In this document: one piece after another, positions 48,677 to 60,580 of the stretch
Position numbering within the stretch: position 1 is the first letter of the stretch
How the letters are laid out: each line of letters opens with the position of its first letter
Source: Druceiella hillmani
Lineage: Eukaryota; Arthropoda; Insecta; Lepidoptera; Hepialidae
Assembly (NCBI GenBank): GCA_039881145.1
Contig: JAYKKI010000003.1
Span: 4,979,001 to 5,043,000 of the forward strand
Reading direction: 5' to 3'
Length of the DNA: 64,000 bases
The notes under the pieces: model-generated
Database searches by the model: none
What the model saw: only the letters and a program-made list of their open reading frames with translations
Told to the model about the DNA's origin: nothing
Made by a program: the position numbers and the translations under genes

Positions 48677-50594
48677 AACTACAGTGAACGGTGTGTGGAA
48701 GAATTTAAAACAGTTATTTGACGATACGGGGTATCAACGAAAAATAAGTTTGCTTCGTACATTGATTTCAATACGCCTCGATAACTGCGAATCCATGACA
48801 TCCTATGTATCTCAAGTGGTTGAGACAGCACATAAATTGAAAGGGACAGGTTTCGAAATCACAGACGAGTGGATTGGGTCATTACTTTTGGCGGGACTTC
48901 CAGATAAGTATTCACCGATGATAATGGCAATAGAACACTCTGGAATAGCCATTAGCGCTGACGTCATTAAAACAAAGTTACTTGATATGTGTTCGGAGGT
49001 TGGCACTACTGGAATCGACTCTGCCTTTTGGTCAAAACAGCGAAATAAAAAAGGCAATACTGACAAGCAAATGTCAAAGTCAACCAGCAGTAAACAAATA
49101 AAGTGTTATAATTGCAAGAAGATCGGCCACTACAAAAATAAGTGTCCTGAATTAAAAGCAAATAAACAATTGAATGCTTTTAGCGCGGCGTTTTTCAACG
49201 GTTATTATAACATAGAAGTCTGGTACATCGACTCAGGCGCAAGCGCGCATATGACGTCAAACAAAAAATGTTTACTCCGAACTCGACCAGTACACGAACC
49301 TAAAGAAATCGTAGTGGCAAATCAAATGACGGTGCATGTAGTTAGTGTTGGTGAAACACAGATAACGACATGCGTGAACAGTTCTCAGTATGACGTGATT
49401 GTGAAGGACGTATTGCATATACCGAATCTCACGGCAAACTTATTATCTGTAAGCCAACTTATAGCTAAAGGAAATAGAAAAGTTGTATTCAAAAAAGATA
49501 CCTGTTTGATATACAACCAAGTGAATGAGCTTATTGGTACAGCAAATTTGATAAATGGAGTGTACACTCCATTTATCGTGTTTAACTTGTACAAGTTAAA
49601 CACAAAAAAAATCGAGAACTCGTTATCGGCAATGTCAACATGGCATAAAAGGTTAGGACATATAAATTGTAAGTCCTTACAAAAAATGAAAGAAGGAGCA
49701 GTAGAAGGAGTTTCTTTTCACAAGAAAGCTGACATACAGATACAGAATTGTGAAGTGTGCTGTGAGGGAAAACAATCACGTTTCCCTTTCCCATCAGCAA
49801 ACCATAGAAGTGAAAAACTACTGGATGTAGTACACTCAGATTTATGCGGGCAGATGGAGACCAAGTCAATTGGTCTGGCGAAGTACTTTCTTCTGTTTGT
49901 GGATGAAGCCAGCAGAATGACTTTTGTTTACTTCTTGAAGGAAGAGAACCAAGTGTTCCAGCATTTCAAAGAATTTCGAAGTTTAGTTGAGAATCAAACT
50001 GGAAACAAGATAAAAATACTGAGAACCGACAATGGAGGTGAATTTTGTTCACGTGAGATGGAAACTTACTTAAAACAAGTAGGTATTATCCATCAGAAGA
50101 CCAATCCTCACACTCCAGAGCAGAATGGACTCTCAGAGAGGTTCAACAGAACTATAGTTGAACGGGTTATAGTTGAATGTTTATTGTTTGAAGCAGGTCT
50201 CGACAAAAGTTTTTGGGCTGAAGCAGTTAATACTGCAGTTTACCTAAAGAACAGAACACCAGCCGCCAGTTTAGGCATGATGACACCATTTGAGAGGTGG
50301 ACAGGTGAGAAACCAGACCTCAGCCATGTTAGAATTTTTGGCAGTAAAGTAATGGTGCATGTTCCCAAAATACAACGACAAAAATGGGATAAGAAGGCTG
50401 ACAGATTAATTTTAGTCGGGTATCCAGAGAATGTGAAAGGATACAGATTGTATAACCCAAGAACTAAAAAAATTACTACGAGCAGAGATGTCATCATTAT
50501 GGAGAAAATGGAGTTGGACGAAGCTCAGATTGTAGTAAACGATTGTGAAAATAAGTCAAAGAAAGATAAAAACTTGGAACGAAAGAGTAAATGA
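48654..50594 (+). pseudogene. copia gag-protease-integrase, central part
   Basis: A 646-codon open frame with no true start; its first codon is TTG and it is the continuation of gag. Residues 3-120 are the gag capsid-like region. A zinc knuckle Cys151-Cys154-His159-Cys164 follows. The protease has Asp-Ser-Gly-Ala-Ser at 193-197. The GAG-pre/integrase zinc site has His331, His335, Cys366 and Cys369. The integrase core carries Asp396, Asp459 and Glu495, a D-D(36)-E spacing that is intact. After residue 615 the sequence becomes a Lys-rich tail that runs across the deletion junction into an early stop. Protease and integrase look intact as domains, but RT is absent from this frame. Confidence 0.95.
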
Positions 50595-51630
50595 TTCTGT
50601 ATTAAAATTAAATTTTGTTAAGTCAAAGTTAGAACCATGTCTGTATATAAAAAATTGTGAAAAGGAGCAGATCATAATAGCAATTTTTGTTGATGATTTT
50701 TTCATTTTTTCAAACAGTAGTAATATGGTTAAGGAGTTAAAAACAAATTTAATGTCAAAATTTAAAATTAAGGATTTGGGGCAATTAAAACAATGTTTGG
50801 GTATGAGAGTAAAAATGTATCAGAATGGCAATATTTCCTTAGATCAAGAAAAGTTTGTAGACCATATTTTAAGTAAATTTAATATGACAAACTGTAAAGT
50901 TGTTGGTACTCCTATTGAGAAAAATATAAAACTAGAGAAAAGTGTAGATGTTTGTAAACAATATCCATTCCAACAACTAATAGGAAGCTTAATGTACTTA
51001 AATGTTTTGACTCGCCCAGATATTTCCTATAGTGTGAGTTATTTGAGCCAATTTAATAATTCATATTCCTATACTCATTGGAAGCATGCGAAACGCATCC
51101 TAAGATACCTATGTAAAACTAAATCTTATGGCCTAATGTTTATCAAAGATAATTGTAAATTAGAGGGTTTCGTTGATGCAGATTGGGCTTCAAACACACT
51201 AGATAGGAGATCCTATACAGGTTTCTACTTTAAACTTTCTGGAACTGTTATTTCATATGAATGTAAAAAACAACGTACTATAGCCTTATCAAGTACAGAG
51301 GCAGAATATATGGCAATTGCCGAAGCCTGTAAAGAGGCTATTTATTTAAAAAACTTGTTTTCTGAAATTGTAAACAGTTGTGATTATGTAATTATATTGT
51401 ATAATAACAATCAAGGCGCTCAGAAGCTGTCTGAAAATTCTTTATTTCATAAAAGAACTAAACACATAGATATGCGTCATCATTTTGTTAGAGAAGCAGT
51501 TGCTAACAATCTTATAAAGATAATCTACATGCCAACATCTGAAATGCCAGCAGACTTGCTAACCAAGGGTTTAGATAGTGTTAAACATAACTATTTTGTA
51601 AAAAAGTTAGGTATTCAAAATATTGTTTAA
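50575..51630 (+). pseudogene. copia RT (C-terminal half) and RNase H
   Basis: Open from upstream in this frame, but recognisable only from Trp-Asn-Glu-Arg (50575), which corresponds to the segment just before the RT active-site loop. The RT box is Phe-Val-Asp-Asp-Phe-Phe, codons 50689-50706. RNase H has Val-Asp-Ala-Asp-Trp and Ser-Ser-Thr-Glu-Ala-Glu-Tyr, but the third catalytic position, normally Asp-Asn-Gln-Gly-Ala, reads Asn-Asn-Gln-Gly-Ala at about 51406-51420. A His-Lys-Arg-Thr-Lys-His-Ile-Asp segment and the usual Pro-Ala-Asp-x-Leu-Thr-Lys end follow. RT fingers and the first catalytic Asp are deleted, so no polymerase can be made from this copy. Confidence 0.95.
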
Positions 51631-51721
51631 TAAGTGACTATCTGTAAATTAATAACTTTTTTTGCTTTTTATTAGTTTGTTAAAAATAATTTATATATTA
51701 CAAAGTTCAGATTATTTTGAT

Positions 51722-51730
51722 AAGTGGAGA
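51722..51730 (+). other. Polypurine tract of copia element
   Basis: AAGTGGAGA lies directly before TG of the 3' LTR. Confidence 0.8.
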
Positions 51731-51867
51731 TGTTAGAATTAATATCAAAATAATATATTTAATGTACTACTAGCGCCTTCTATGTGGTATCATTTGTAAC
51801 TACCTACCTAAGGTTAATATTAAAAAATAAATTCAGTCTTTGATCAACTACCGTACACGTTTTATTA
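51731..51867 (+). repeat. 3' LTR of copia element
   Basis: 137 bp, 134 identical to the 5' LTR. Confidence 0.95.
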
Positions 51868-54007
51868 GTTTCTACCATAGGCATAGAAATATAGCGAATT
51901 TCTCAAAATAATAATATTTCGAATGATTTTTATTGTTCTTCGATAAACTGAAATGCGTTCGTTCCAAGTTGTTGTGGAACAAAACGATTTAGGTTTTGCT
52001 TGTATATATGCCTTCCACTAATCATATCTATCGTAATATTGTTGTCTTTAGAATTTACAAAACTACTACATACTACTATTGTAGGAAATATTTAAAAGTA
52101 AAATCGTTTATGGGTTGTGAGAAGACGAAAAATTGTATACACTTATAATATGACTCAATGCCGGCAAAAAAGTCGAAAAGAATTAAAAGGTTTATATCAA
52201 GTACCAATATATTAGTTTAAAAAATGTGATATGTCAGAAGGTTTTTTTTAATAAATAATAATATATTTCAGCAGTCTCATAGCATGTGCTATGGAGAATT
52301 TTGATATAAAAATGCTACTTTTTATCTTAATAATACGTCTATTGAGGACTGCATTAATGAATCGAAAAAACAAGAAAAAAATAATTTATTGCAAATTTTT
52401 GTTCATAATTGTTTTCTTTGTAAATTGTCACATACTCCATGTATCTGAAGTTTTAATTCTTAATTGAGATCCTTGTGTGCATATTGTAGATATTAAACAT
52501 ACTTACATGTCATTCGGAAATTTATTACAGATATCAAGCAAAACACTTTCAAATTCAATTAAGTGACAGTATGACAATCAATCGGCATATTACAATCAGA
52601 TGACAGTATGACAATGGGCATATACAATTATAATATTATAAAAAGATAAGCTTCATAATTATGTCAAATTTCAATTTTACGCCTCAAATTTTAGAAGAAA
52701 ATTTCATTTTTAAAGAAAATGACTGTAACAGAGGAAATCGGAAGAGGGTTGTATGACTCTGACGAAAGTTTTGTTTTTCCTTTTAATGTACGGAATTGCG
52801 CTTTATTAAAAAGTAACAAACAATTTTCGCACAAGTCTATTCCAGAAATCGTGCATTTTGAACCAATGCACGAGATTTTTACCTAGGAATTAATGCAGTC
52901 TCTTAAAATTTTCAAAAATAATTAGTATTTTAATTCACGACTATTTTTCTTCGTAAACGTTACACATGCGTAAGGAAGATAATATCATTTAGGTGTTGAA
53001 TTTAATAAGTTTTTAATAGACTAATCCTTATGAACTAAAGCGGTATGGAACTTACCGGAAAATAATCATTTTCCAAGACATGTGGGACACATTTTTATTT
53101 TTTGCCTACGGCAAAACTATAAAAGAAGAGTTATGGTTTTAGCAGTTTGTGAACGTGCGTCAGTGGATATGTGGGTATGGTTATATTTTAAGAGCCTGTT
53201 TAAAGATACAAAATTATGCCCACTGGCCTCCACATTTTCTCATTTTATAAAAAATACATTGAAACCGCATTAAAATAGATAGCAAATTAAAAATATGCAT
53301 GAAAAGATTACTATGATACTTATCATTTCTACCTATACATTACTAGCTATCCATAAAGGGAAAATCAGAATAAATTTATGTACCTAGTTATACTCCACCT
53401 TGGCTAGCTACATCATATAATTAACGCAATACGTGGAATTTTGATTATAAATAATTTTATTAGTGTGGACTTATCTAACGCTATGATATGTACACAATTC
53501 ACAATGTCTTATATTTCCCACTACAGGTCTTAAACAATCAACGAAATTTTCACAAATTATTTCATTACCTAAGGAAGTTGTAGTCGATAACCTCTCGATC
53601 TTAGGTTTAGTAACGCTTTATGATCTTGACTGTTACGTGAGAGGACGGAGTCAAAGTTTATTTCATATGCCTAGAGCGCGCATGAATATAATACGGTTTT
53701 CACCAGTTTTTTACGCACTTCTTTTAATTTACGAGGTGTTGCGAGGGTCGCCAAACTTCGGTATTTTTTTCTGGTCTCTTGATGGCTTTAGGAACGCGAC
53801 TATGGAATTGCTTGGTAATTCACGTCTTATAATTAGTTAGTCATATGTTCAATTTAAAATAATATGCATTTTTCTTTGTTTTTAGTAACTATTTTTATAT
53901 AAATTGTTGCACTTTTATTGTTTGCACACGTTTTGGGGTACGTTAAACTGGACATGAGTTTTTTTTATAAATTAATAAATAAAATTCTACCTTGTTACCA
54001 TTATCAA

Positions 54008-54010
<3 letters not shown>
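51868..54010. other. Unassigned A+T-rich DNA
   Basis: No gene supported. A short imperfect tandem (TGACAGTATGACAAT twice, 52564 and 52601) is the only structure noticed. Confidence 0.5.
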
Positions 54011-54068
<58 letters not shown>

Positions 54069-54092
54069 GTGTGTACATATATATATATATAT

Positions 54093-54167
<75 letters not shown>

Positions 54168-54171
54168 AAGT
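54011..54171. repeat. (TA)n microsatellite, about 160 bp
   Basis: Longest TA tract in the window, with a TGTGTGTACA break near 54068. Frames through it on both strands are Tyr/Ile repeats, not genes. Confidence 0.95.
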
Positions 54172-57100
54172 AATACATACTTCAGGGCCACTTGTAAAAT
54201 TAAAAAGTTGACAGCGTCAAATTTAAATTTGGCAGGAGTTGTTGAAGTTATTCTAAGACAATTTAGACAACATTTGTTTTTAATTCGTTACTGTAATTAA
54301 AATGGACATGATCGTATGATTTGAAATCAAATATGGGTCCATGTAGCGTATCTAAAAGGATTTAAATTTGCTGAAAGTTTTTGAGGTGGGAGAGTCGGCT
54401 TCCAAGCAAATGGAAGCCGTTCGTGGCTGTTTTCTGTAATTTTTAGGTAAAAAATTTAATCAATATTAAAATTATCTCACAAAAATCCTTATAAGAATGT
54501 TACCTGACGTATTGTAAATTATTAAATTTATTTTCTTTTTACGTAGGAGGTTTTTTTATTTTCTTTATTGGCTTTTAATTTTGGTTCTTTTTTCAGTGAT
54601 ATAACTTATACTTACGTATATAGTTTACAATGTAATTTGGGCACAAAAGATACAATTTTTTCACCAATATTCTTAATTATACGAGGACTATAATTAAAAA
54701 AAAGTTAGATTGGAGAATATTTTTGTACATTACATTATAAGGAATTATTACTTAATATAGTTATAAGGAAGAGTATTATGTTCATCATTATTCATTATTC
54801 CTAGTTTATTATTAAATGATTTAATTGTCCGAAAAGTTACTGCTATCTGAAACATTCTACCTTTTACGCATTTTATATGAAAATGAGAATTTTTATATGT
54901 ACGTTTTTTACGAATAGGGCTTACGAGTAATTATCAAAATACGATTCTCAGTTTTAGCCTAACTTATGAATATAATAAATATTACAGTAGTAATTGAATA
55001 TATTTATATCACATTTCATCATATCAACACAGTGTTAACATCGTCTATCCCTATATTCTATTGATTTATCATCATAAAAATAAATAGAAGTAAAAAATCC
55101 CTATTGTTACGAAAGATGTTTAGCGAAACATTACTTTATTTTTAATAACTAGTTGATAGTTTTATTACTGGGTAAAAATTATGTACTGATAGTGTTACGT
55201 TTAATAAAGTCAGAGACAATAAAAAAATTAAGCTTGTTTGGAAAAAAAAACGAAGTGAATTCTAATTAGCAAATCGAAGTACATCAAAAATCTACTTGTA
55301 CGACCATGATTGAAAAAAATGTGCGATACCTGTAACCAAGCGAGGGTACATTCACGTGGTTTAGGAACGTTTCATATGTTCTTATGAATGTAATAGCTTA
55401 CATTTTAACAAAGAATAATTATATGTACGCAGTGATAGTTTAGGTATGTTATGCAGCATGCCGGTACCCATCTTCATTTCTGTTAAAAAGCACGAGGTAA
55501 TGAAACATTACTGTAGATTTAAACAATTACAATTAGTAAAATCTTTGATATGAAATAAAAAATTATAAATTTTTTACAGTACCTCTCATATAAAAGGTAA
55601 ATTAATGAAGCCGTGGCTTAACTCAGAGTACACAGCACTACGGTTAGATATACTGTTACAGTTATTAATTCTTAATAAGACTAATAATAAAATATTTTTT
55701 AAGCCCGAATACAAATTAAAACAATTATATTTTATTGCGACATCACATATTACAAACTGACTTTTCGCACAAAATGGCAGCCGGCATCAGGCAAAGTTGT
55801 ATCAATTGAAAGTTTTAATGAAATACAAATTTTTTCAGATCTTTCGAACCCATAGTCAACAATTTAGAGTACAAGGGTTACATTACATATAAATAATTTT
55901 GAAAATTAATCTTTCATAAACTCTACCTAAAAATTCAAAACCGTAAATATAATCCAAAATTTATATTAAAAGGAACATCCAACAGTGCTCCACTTGGCAC
56001 CATATGTAAGAAAAAATCACTTTCCATGCATAAAGATGTACATTAATTCTGTTTAATATTTTGTTACATATTAATTTAAATCTCCGTATAAAGAACCGAC
56101 TCACAAAATTTCATAAACAAAGTTTAAAACTCTAGAAATAGTGATGATATGTATGATGAAATCATAAGGATTTCCTGATTCACTGGGGAACCATAAACAT
56201 GATACACCTCTCCGTCTTCAGACAGCATCCGCGGACGAAATAACATTATTAAAATGTTCCGATCATATGATCAAAATTGGTTATAGATTAAGGTAGCAAT
56301 TAGCAACTTTTCATGATCTCGTCAATACAAAACATTCATTGACTTCATTAGTAAATCACTTAATTCAATGACGACTTCAAAATTTGTAAAATATATAAAC
56401 TTTCATTATATGTATTTACTGACAAATAACGAGATCACATATTGCTTGGCGAATAAAAATTAGTAAACACGCATTTACGAATAATGCAATTGCAAAAGTG
56501 TTTACATATGATACTGTTAAAACTTTCCAGTTTGACAAAAGTCTGATTCGATAATTTATTATGAGATAGGCAAACACTAGTAAGATCTTCAGTAAATTAA
56601 TTCGAGCATTGATTTTGTTTTTGTAACGTATTAAATATAATTATTGGCGTTATGTGTCGATCTCGTATTTGCATTTGCAACGTATCAAATATAATTAATG
56701 GCCGATACATCGTTCATTTTATTTCTAATAGAATTTTAAGCATTTTCACGTAAATTAATTTTCTTGTTCATCATTGTACAAAGATGAACCGACATTGACC
56801 ATTAGTTAATATTGTTATTCATTAGTGCGATTGTGTTTGTTACATTATTTTTTTTACCTATCAGTCGCCAACTCAATTGATTTACGGGAAAGGCTTAGAA
56901 AATATAATGTTAATATTATATAATTAAAACAAAATATCAATAATAGAAAAAAGTTTAATACATAGTTCCTTTTGTTCAATCAAATATTAATTAAATAAAA
57001 TTATACATCAATACTAATAACAAACTTCTCAACCATTTGTGTAGGAAATTGTCGTTGTTCTTTTACAATTGATGAAAAATTATTTTAATCTATTTTAAAT

Positions 57101-57635
57101 AGGAATACACTTTTTATTTCAACGAACATTCTTCTATTTAACTTTAATTAGATACTAATGAAAAAAAGTTGATTTAGAAACCAGAAGTTTATAAATATTT
57201 GTTAAGTATTTAAAAGTAACTTTAATATATTATTAACTTAAGCAACAGAAACCTAAATCATGATTTGTACGTTTATTACTCAATTAAAACAGCTTTCGTG
57301 TTGGGATTTATTGTTATTTTCATAATTTTAAAATTTTGAGATGTTGAATAGCTTAAGTTTTAAAGTAAGCGAACCAAAAATAGTTAACTAAGTCGATACG
57401 TTAACGAGTTTATTTAATGAAACTACGAATAATGTCATTGCTTTATAGTAGAAACATTTGAAGCGTATAATGGAATATGCAATTTATCAACGTGAAACTT
57501 TACATAGGATGAAAGGTAATGGACAAATTTTGTTGAAATTGTAAAATCAGTATGAATAAATATATGAAAAATCTTACTTATTTTCAATAATTTCGAAAAA
57601 TTAAATACGCGAAAGTAAAAAAAGAGTGTCGTTTA
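54172..57635. other. Unassigned A+T-rich DNA
   Basis: No gene supported. The only structure noticed is a ~42-bp direct repeat at 56613-56717. Confidence 0.5.
56613..56717 (+). repeat. Imperfect ~42-bp direct repeat
   Basis: TTGTAACGTATTAAATATAA and TTGCAACGTATCAAATATAA head two copies about 62 bp apart, both continuing TTA(T/A)TGGC. Confidence 0.7.
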
Positions 57636-57840
57636 ATTCGCCTGTAACATAACACTTCAGATTCCATTTTGAGCATTACACTACAATGCTGTCTCCCTGA
57701 CCGATGAGCATTCGCCTGTAATGTAAAATTTCATATTCGATTTTGAGCATTACGTTACAAGGCTGCCTCCCTAACTGACGAGCATTTGCCTGTAATGTAA
57801 CATTTCATTTGCCTGTAATGTAACATTTCGATTTTGAGCA
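57636..57840 (+). repeat. Tandem 74-bp repeat, two full and two partial units
   Basis: Full units at 57636-57709 and 57710-57783 begin ATTCGCCTGTAA and end GA(T/C)GAGC. Partial units at 57784-57806 and 57807-57840 begin ATTTGCCTGTAATGTAACAT. The box TTTTGAGCATTAC recurs. Confidence 0.85.
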
Positions 57841-57856
57841 TTTAGTTGATTTCACA

Positions 57857-57976
57857 ATGTCAGACGAAGCTGTCGTTGTGCTGAGCGCGGAAATATTAAT
57901 TCGATATTGTTATTTACGTAAAAGAAACATAAGAACTAATAACATAATCTTCTCTTTGTCCCAGGAAATTATTTAA
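57857..57976 (+). pseudogene. Short open frame, possible N-terminus of a transposase
   Basis: 39 codons, Met-Ser-Asp-Glu-Ala-Val-Val-Val-Leu-Ser, then a helix with Tyr-Cys-Tyr-Leu-Arg-Lys-Arg, then TAA. PIF/Harbinger transposases often begin with a hydrophobic helix leading into a Leu-Arg-Arg/Lys-Arg run before a Trp-Val-His-Pro motif, and this is similar up to the basic run, after which no motif follows. The likeness is short and could be chance. Its place inside an inverted-repeat element makes a truncated transposase start plausible. Confidence 0.3.
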
Positions 57977-58230
57977 ATTCAACTTTGAAACACAAAAACA
58001 CTATACCATGTGCGTTCACTTCACTGCCATGTGGGCCACTGAGCGAGGCGGGGAGCGCTCCGGGACACGGCCAATTACAAGTGGTGTGCATTGATGATAC
58101 AAGTTGTATCAAGATATTATAGATTGTATCATACAGGCTACGTACTGTAATGCTCGGTTCCTTCTCTCACTGATGTAATGCTCGAAACTGTAACGTTACA
58201 TTACATGCGAATGTTCCAGGTGAGGGAGCA

Positions 58231-59869
58231 TCTTTAATAATTTTTTTTTGGACTATGTTCTCGTCGTTTCGCAGTGAAAATATTATACTCTTTATTTGAA
58301 ATTATTCAATTTAACTCATGCAAGTAACAAGTTAGCGCAAAATTACTTTCAAACATATATTTAGTTTGCACAAAACAAGGGTGTATGCTCCTTCGTGACG
58401 ACACCAGAATCGACCCCCTTGACCCTGAGAGATGATGACAGATGACGCTCGTCAAATGTAGATGTGCATTATTTATTTCGATCTATATTTGCTTGGAAGA
58501 ACTACTTAAAAAACGCATCTCGTCTAGTTGAGCATAACATAATATTCTGGGGATTATAATCAGGTTTTTTCCGCGCCCTCGTCTGTGCGATATTGTGGAA
58601 ATGTGAAAAAAAAATTCGAACAAATAGGTGGATATTTTAATCAGGGTAATTATATATTAAGGAGGTAAGTAATATTTTAAACATAATTTGTCAGGCTTAG
58701 CTTAAATTTCCTAGTGCACAGCGCGGTGCACCGACCGATATTTACAAGGTGGCGGTCTGGACTAAAATGTCGTGTAATAATTAACCCATGAATTAGGCAT
58801 GTTGAGTGAAACATATTTCTTTACTTTTAAAATATGAAATTAATAGCATCGTATTCAGGTTTTTGTGACCGGAAATAATTTTTGGAGGTTATGTTCATTA
58901 ATTTTCTTCTTTAAATAATAACGTAGGGTATATGTTATCTATACGCAGAATATCGTTCAAACTTCTTAAACAGCCAAGCGTGTCAGAAAGACCAATAAAA
59001 AAATGAACCGAAAATATTTTACTTGTATTATATTAGTAGTATAAATTTGGGCCCGGACTTAGTCATAAATGGCTTGCATCTGACAAAAAGGCCCTGGATT
59101 TTATTCCTAGTAAGGTGTTTTAACTGAATCACTACTAAGTAATAAGGAAACATATTTATTAGTAAGCGAAAACAATAAGAAAATAATTATACGATAATTT
59201 AAATATTTAAATACTTTTGATGACAAAGTATCACGAGAATAAATCATATTAAATAATGATTTTTATTAACATTGGTACGAGAAAAAAATTATGGAGGAAT
59301 ATGAGTAAAGTAAGTTTGATAATTATTAAAAAAATATTATTAAAGACTTATTGAAAAGAGCAGAAACTGTACAACAACCGGACGCCAAAAACGGGTTTGG
59401 ATTCTAAATAACATAGTTTTTTAGAAATTACCATTATTATGACATACGAATTATTGAAAAACCTATGACATATATAGTAGGTAATATATTCACTACCTAC
59501 TATACAGGTAATATATTATAAGTATTCCGTCATACAGCAATTTCAGTGACTATGTATCCTATGTTGACCGGCAAACGATGAAAAGTTAAATAACATTTCA
59601 AAGACCAAAATACAAATAGTCGGTTAGGCTTTAGAATGATATCAGTTATCACACATATCCATTATTACAAATATCTACATACATGATACGTTCAGGAAGT
59701 CCGTTAAAAAGTAACTAGATTATGCGTTAGGATTTTCGAATATGATCATATTTTAATGAATGAAATGTAAAAACTACATTTAACTTGTATTAAAGGACCA
59801 ATTTTACCCACTATGGAGAGCAGGTTCACCACGAATTGATAAGAATACTAGATTGATAGAAATACTCGA
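58231..59869. other. Unassigned DNA
   Basis: No gene supported. A moderately GC-richer stretch (58380-58760) has no recognisable frame. A short hairpin with TAGTAGGTA / TACCTACTA arms lies near 59476-59505. Confidence 0.45.
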
Positions 59870-60580
59870 TGGACCAATTGCCACCAAATTTGCATATCTA
59901 AATATCATGTGCTTGAGTAATGCATAGTTTAATAATTATTCATATTTTGATAGGAATATGAATACCACAAAAAGTTTGTTTATTTATTCGTTTATTACTT
60001 AATAACTACAATCGATCGACAAATTTTGTATAACTGATCTACGTGTGCTAAATAACGCAAACGCATTTAGTGCCTATCGTATTGATGGAAATGTTATTGC
60101 AACGAAATTTGTTTTAGTACGTCGTATGTTATTTATTAACTGTAATTAAGGAATGAATTGCTACCAAATTTGGCAATCTGAATATAGTTTGGCTAAATAA
60201 CGCATAGACTATGTCTCGCCTATTGTTTAAGTGGAAATGCTAATGATATGAAAAGTTTTCGTTTTTATTAAATTATATGTCAGCTAATAACTGCAATCGA
60301 AGAACAAATTGCTTTCAAATTTAACATATCTAAATAGCACATAGTTGACTAAAGCTTAGGTTATTTTTATGTATGATTTTGATAACAATATTTAGAACAG
60401 AAAAAAAAATGTTTTTAGAAATCATATATCAGCTCGTAACAAGGGATGAAATGTTACAAAATTTTGCATTTATAAATATTCAGTAACTGTGGAACAAATA
60501 GACACAGAGGGAGTTATCTATGGCATCAATGAAAATACTAATTCAAAGAAAAAAATATTTTTTGTCGATCGTGCTTTAAC
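59870..60580 (+). repeat. Degenerate ~145-bp tandem array, about five units
   Basis: The order (A)CAATCG / GAACAAATTGCTACCAAATT / GGCATATCTAAATA / AAATAACGCATAG / TGG-AAATG recurs around 59872, 60017, 60151, 60301 and 60440, with spacing of about 135-150 bp and heavy divergence between units. It resembles dispersed insect repeats containing AAATTTGGCA followed by ACATAGGCTA. An old satellite-like expansion is likely. No coding capacity. Confidence 0.6.

Larger units (their letters stand above)
48281..51867 (+). mobile_element. Young but defective copia-type LTR retrotransposon (3.59 kb)
   Basis: Layout: 137-bp LTR, initiator-tRNA primer site, gag, protease, integrase, C-terminal half of RT, RNase H, polypurine tract, 137-bp LTR. 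The integrase-before-RT order defines the Ty1/copia group. Full copia elements are about 5 kb; this one has lost the linker and the N-terminal half of RT in one internal deletion near 50540-50575, which also changes frame. A second frameshift sits in gag near 48655. The LTRs differ at 3 of 137 sites, so insertion is recent, and it probably moved using proteins from intact relatives. The flanks show no perfect 5-bp target duplication (GTTGT left, GTTTC right). Confidence 0.95.
57636..58230. mobile_element. Probable non-autonomous DNA transposon with tandem subterminal repeats
   Basis: The left end holds tandem 74-bp units (see 57636-57840). The right end (about 58146-58230) carries the same sequence in inverse: read on the minus strand it gives GCTCCCTCACCTGGAACATT, then CGCATGTAATGTAAC, then CGAGCATTAC. 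Between them lies about 300 bp that is GC-richer than the flanks and includes a short open frame from 57857 and small palindromes such as TGATACAAGTTGTATCA. Repeated boxes in inverse orientation at both ends are typical of transposase-binding subterminal arrays. Exact termini and target duplication could not be fixed. Confidence 0.55.

Noticed and set aside
48812..50497. Minus-strand frames of 72-95 codons opposite the copia genes
   Set aside because: They are shadows of the retrotransposon coding strand with no motifs of their own.
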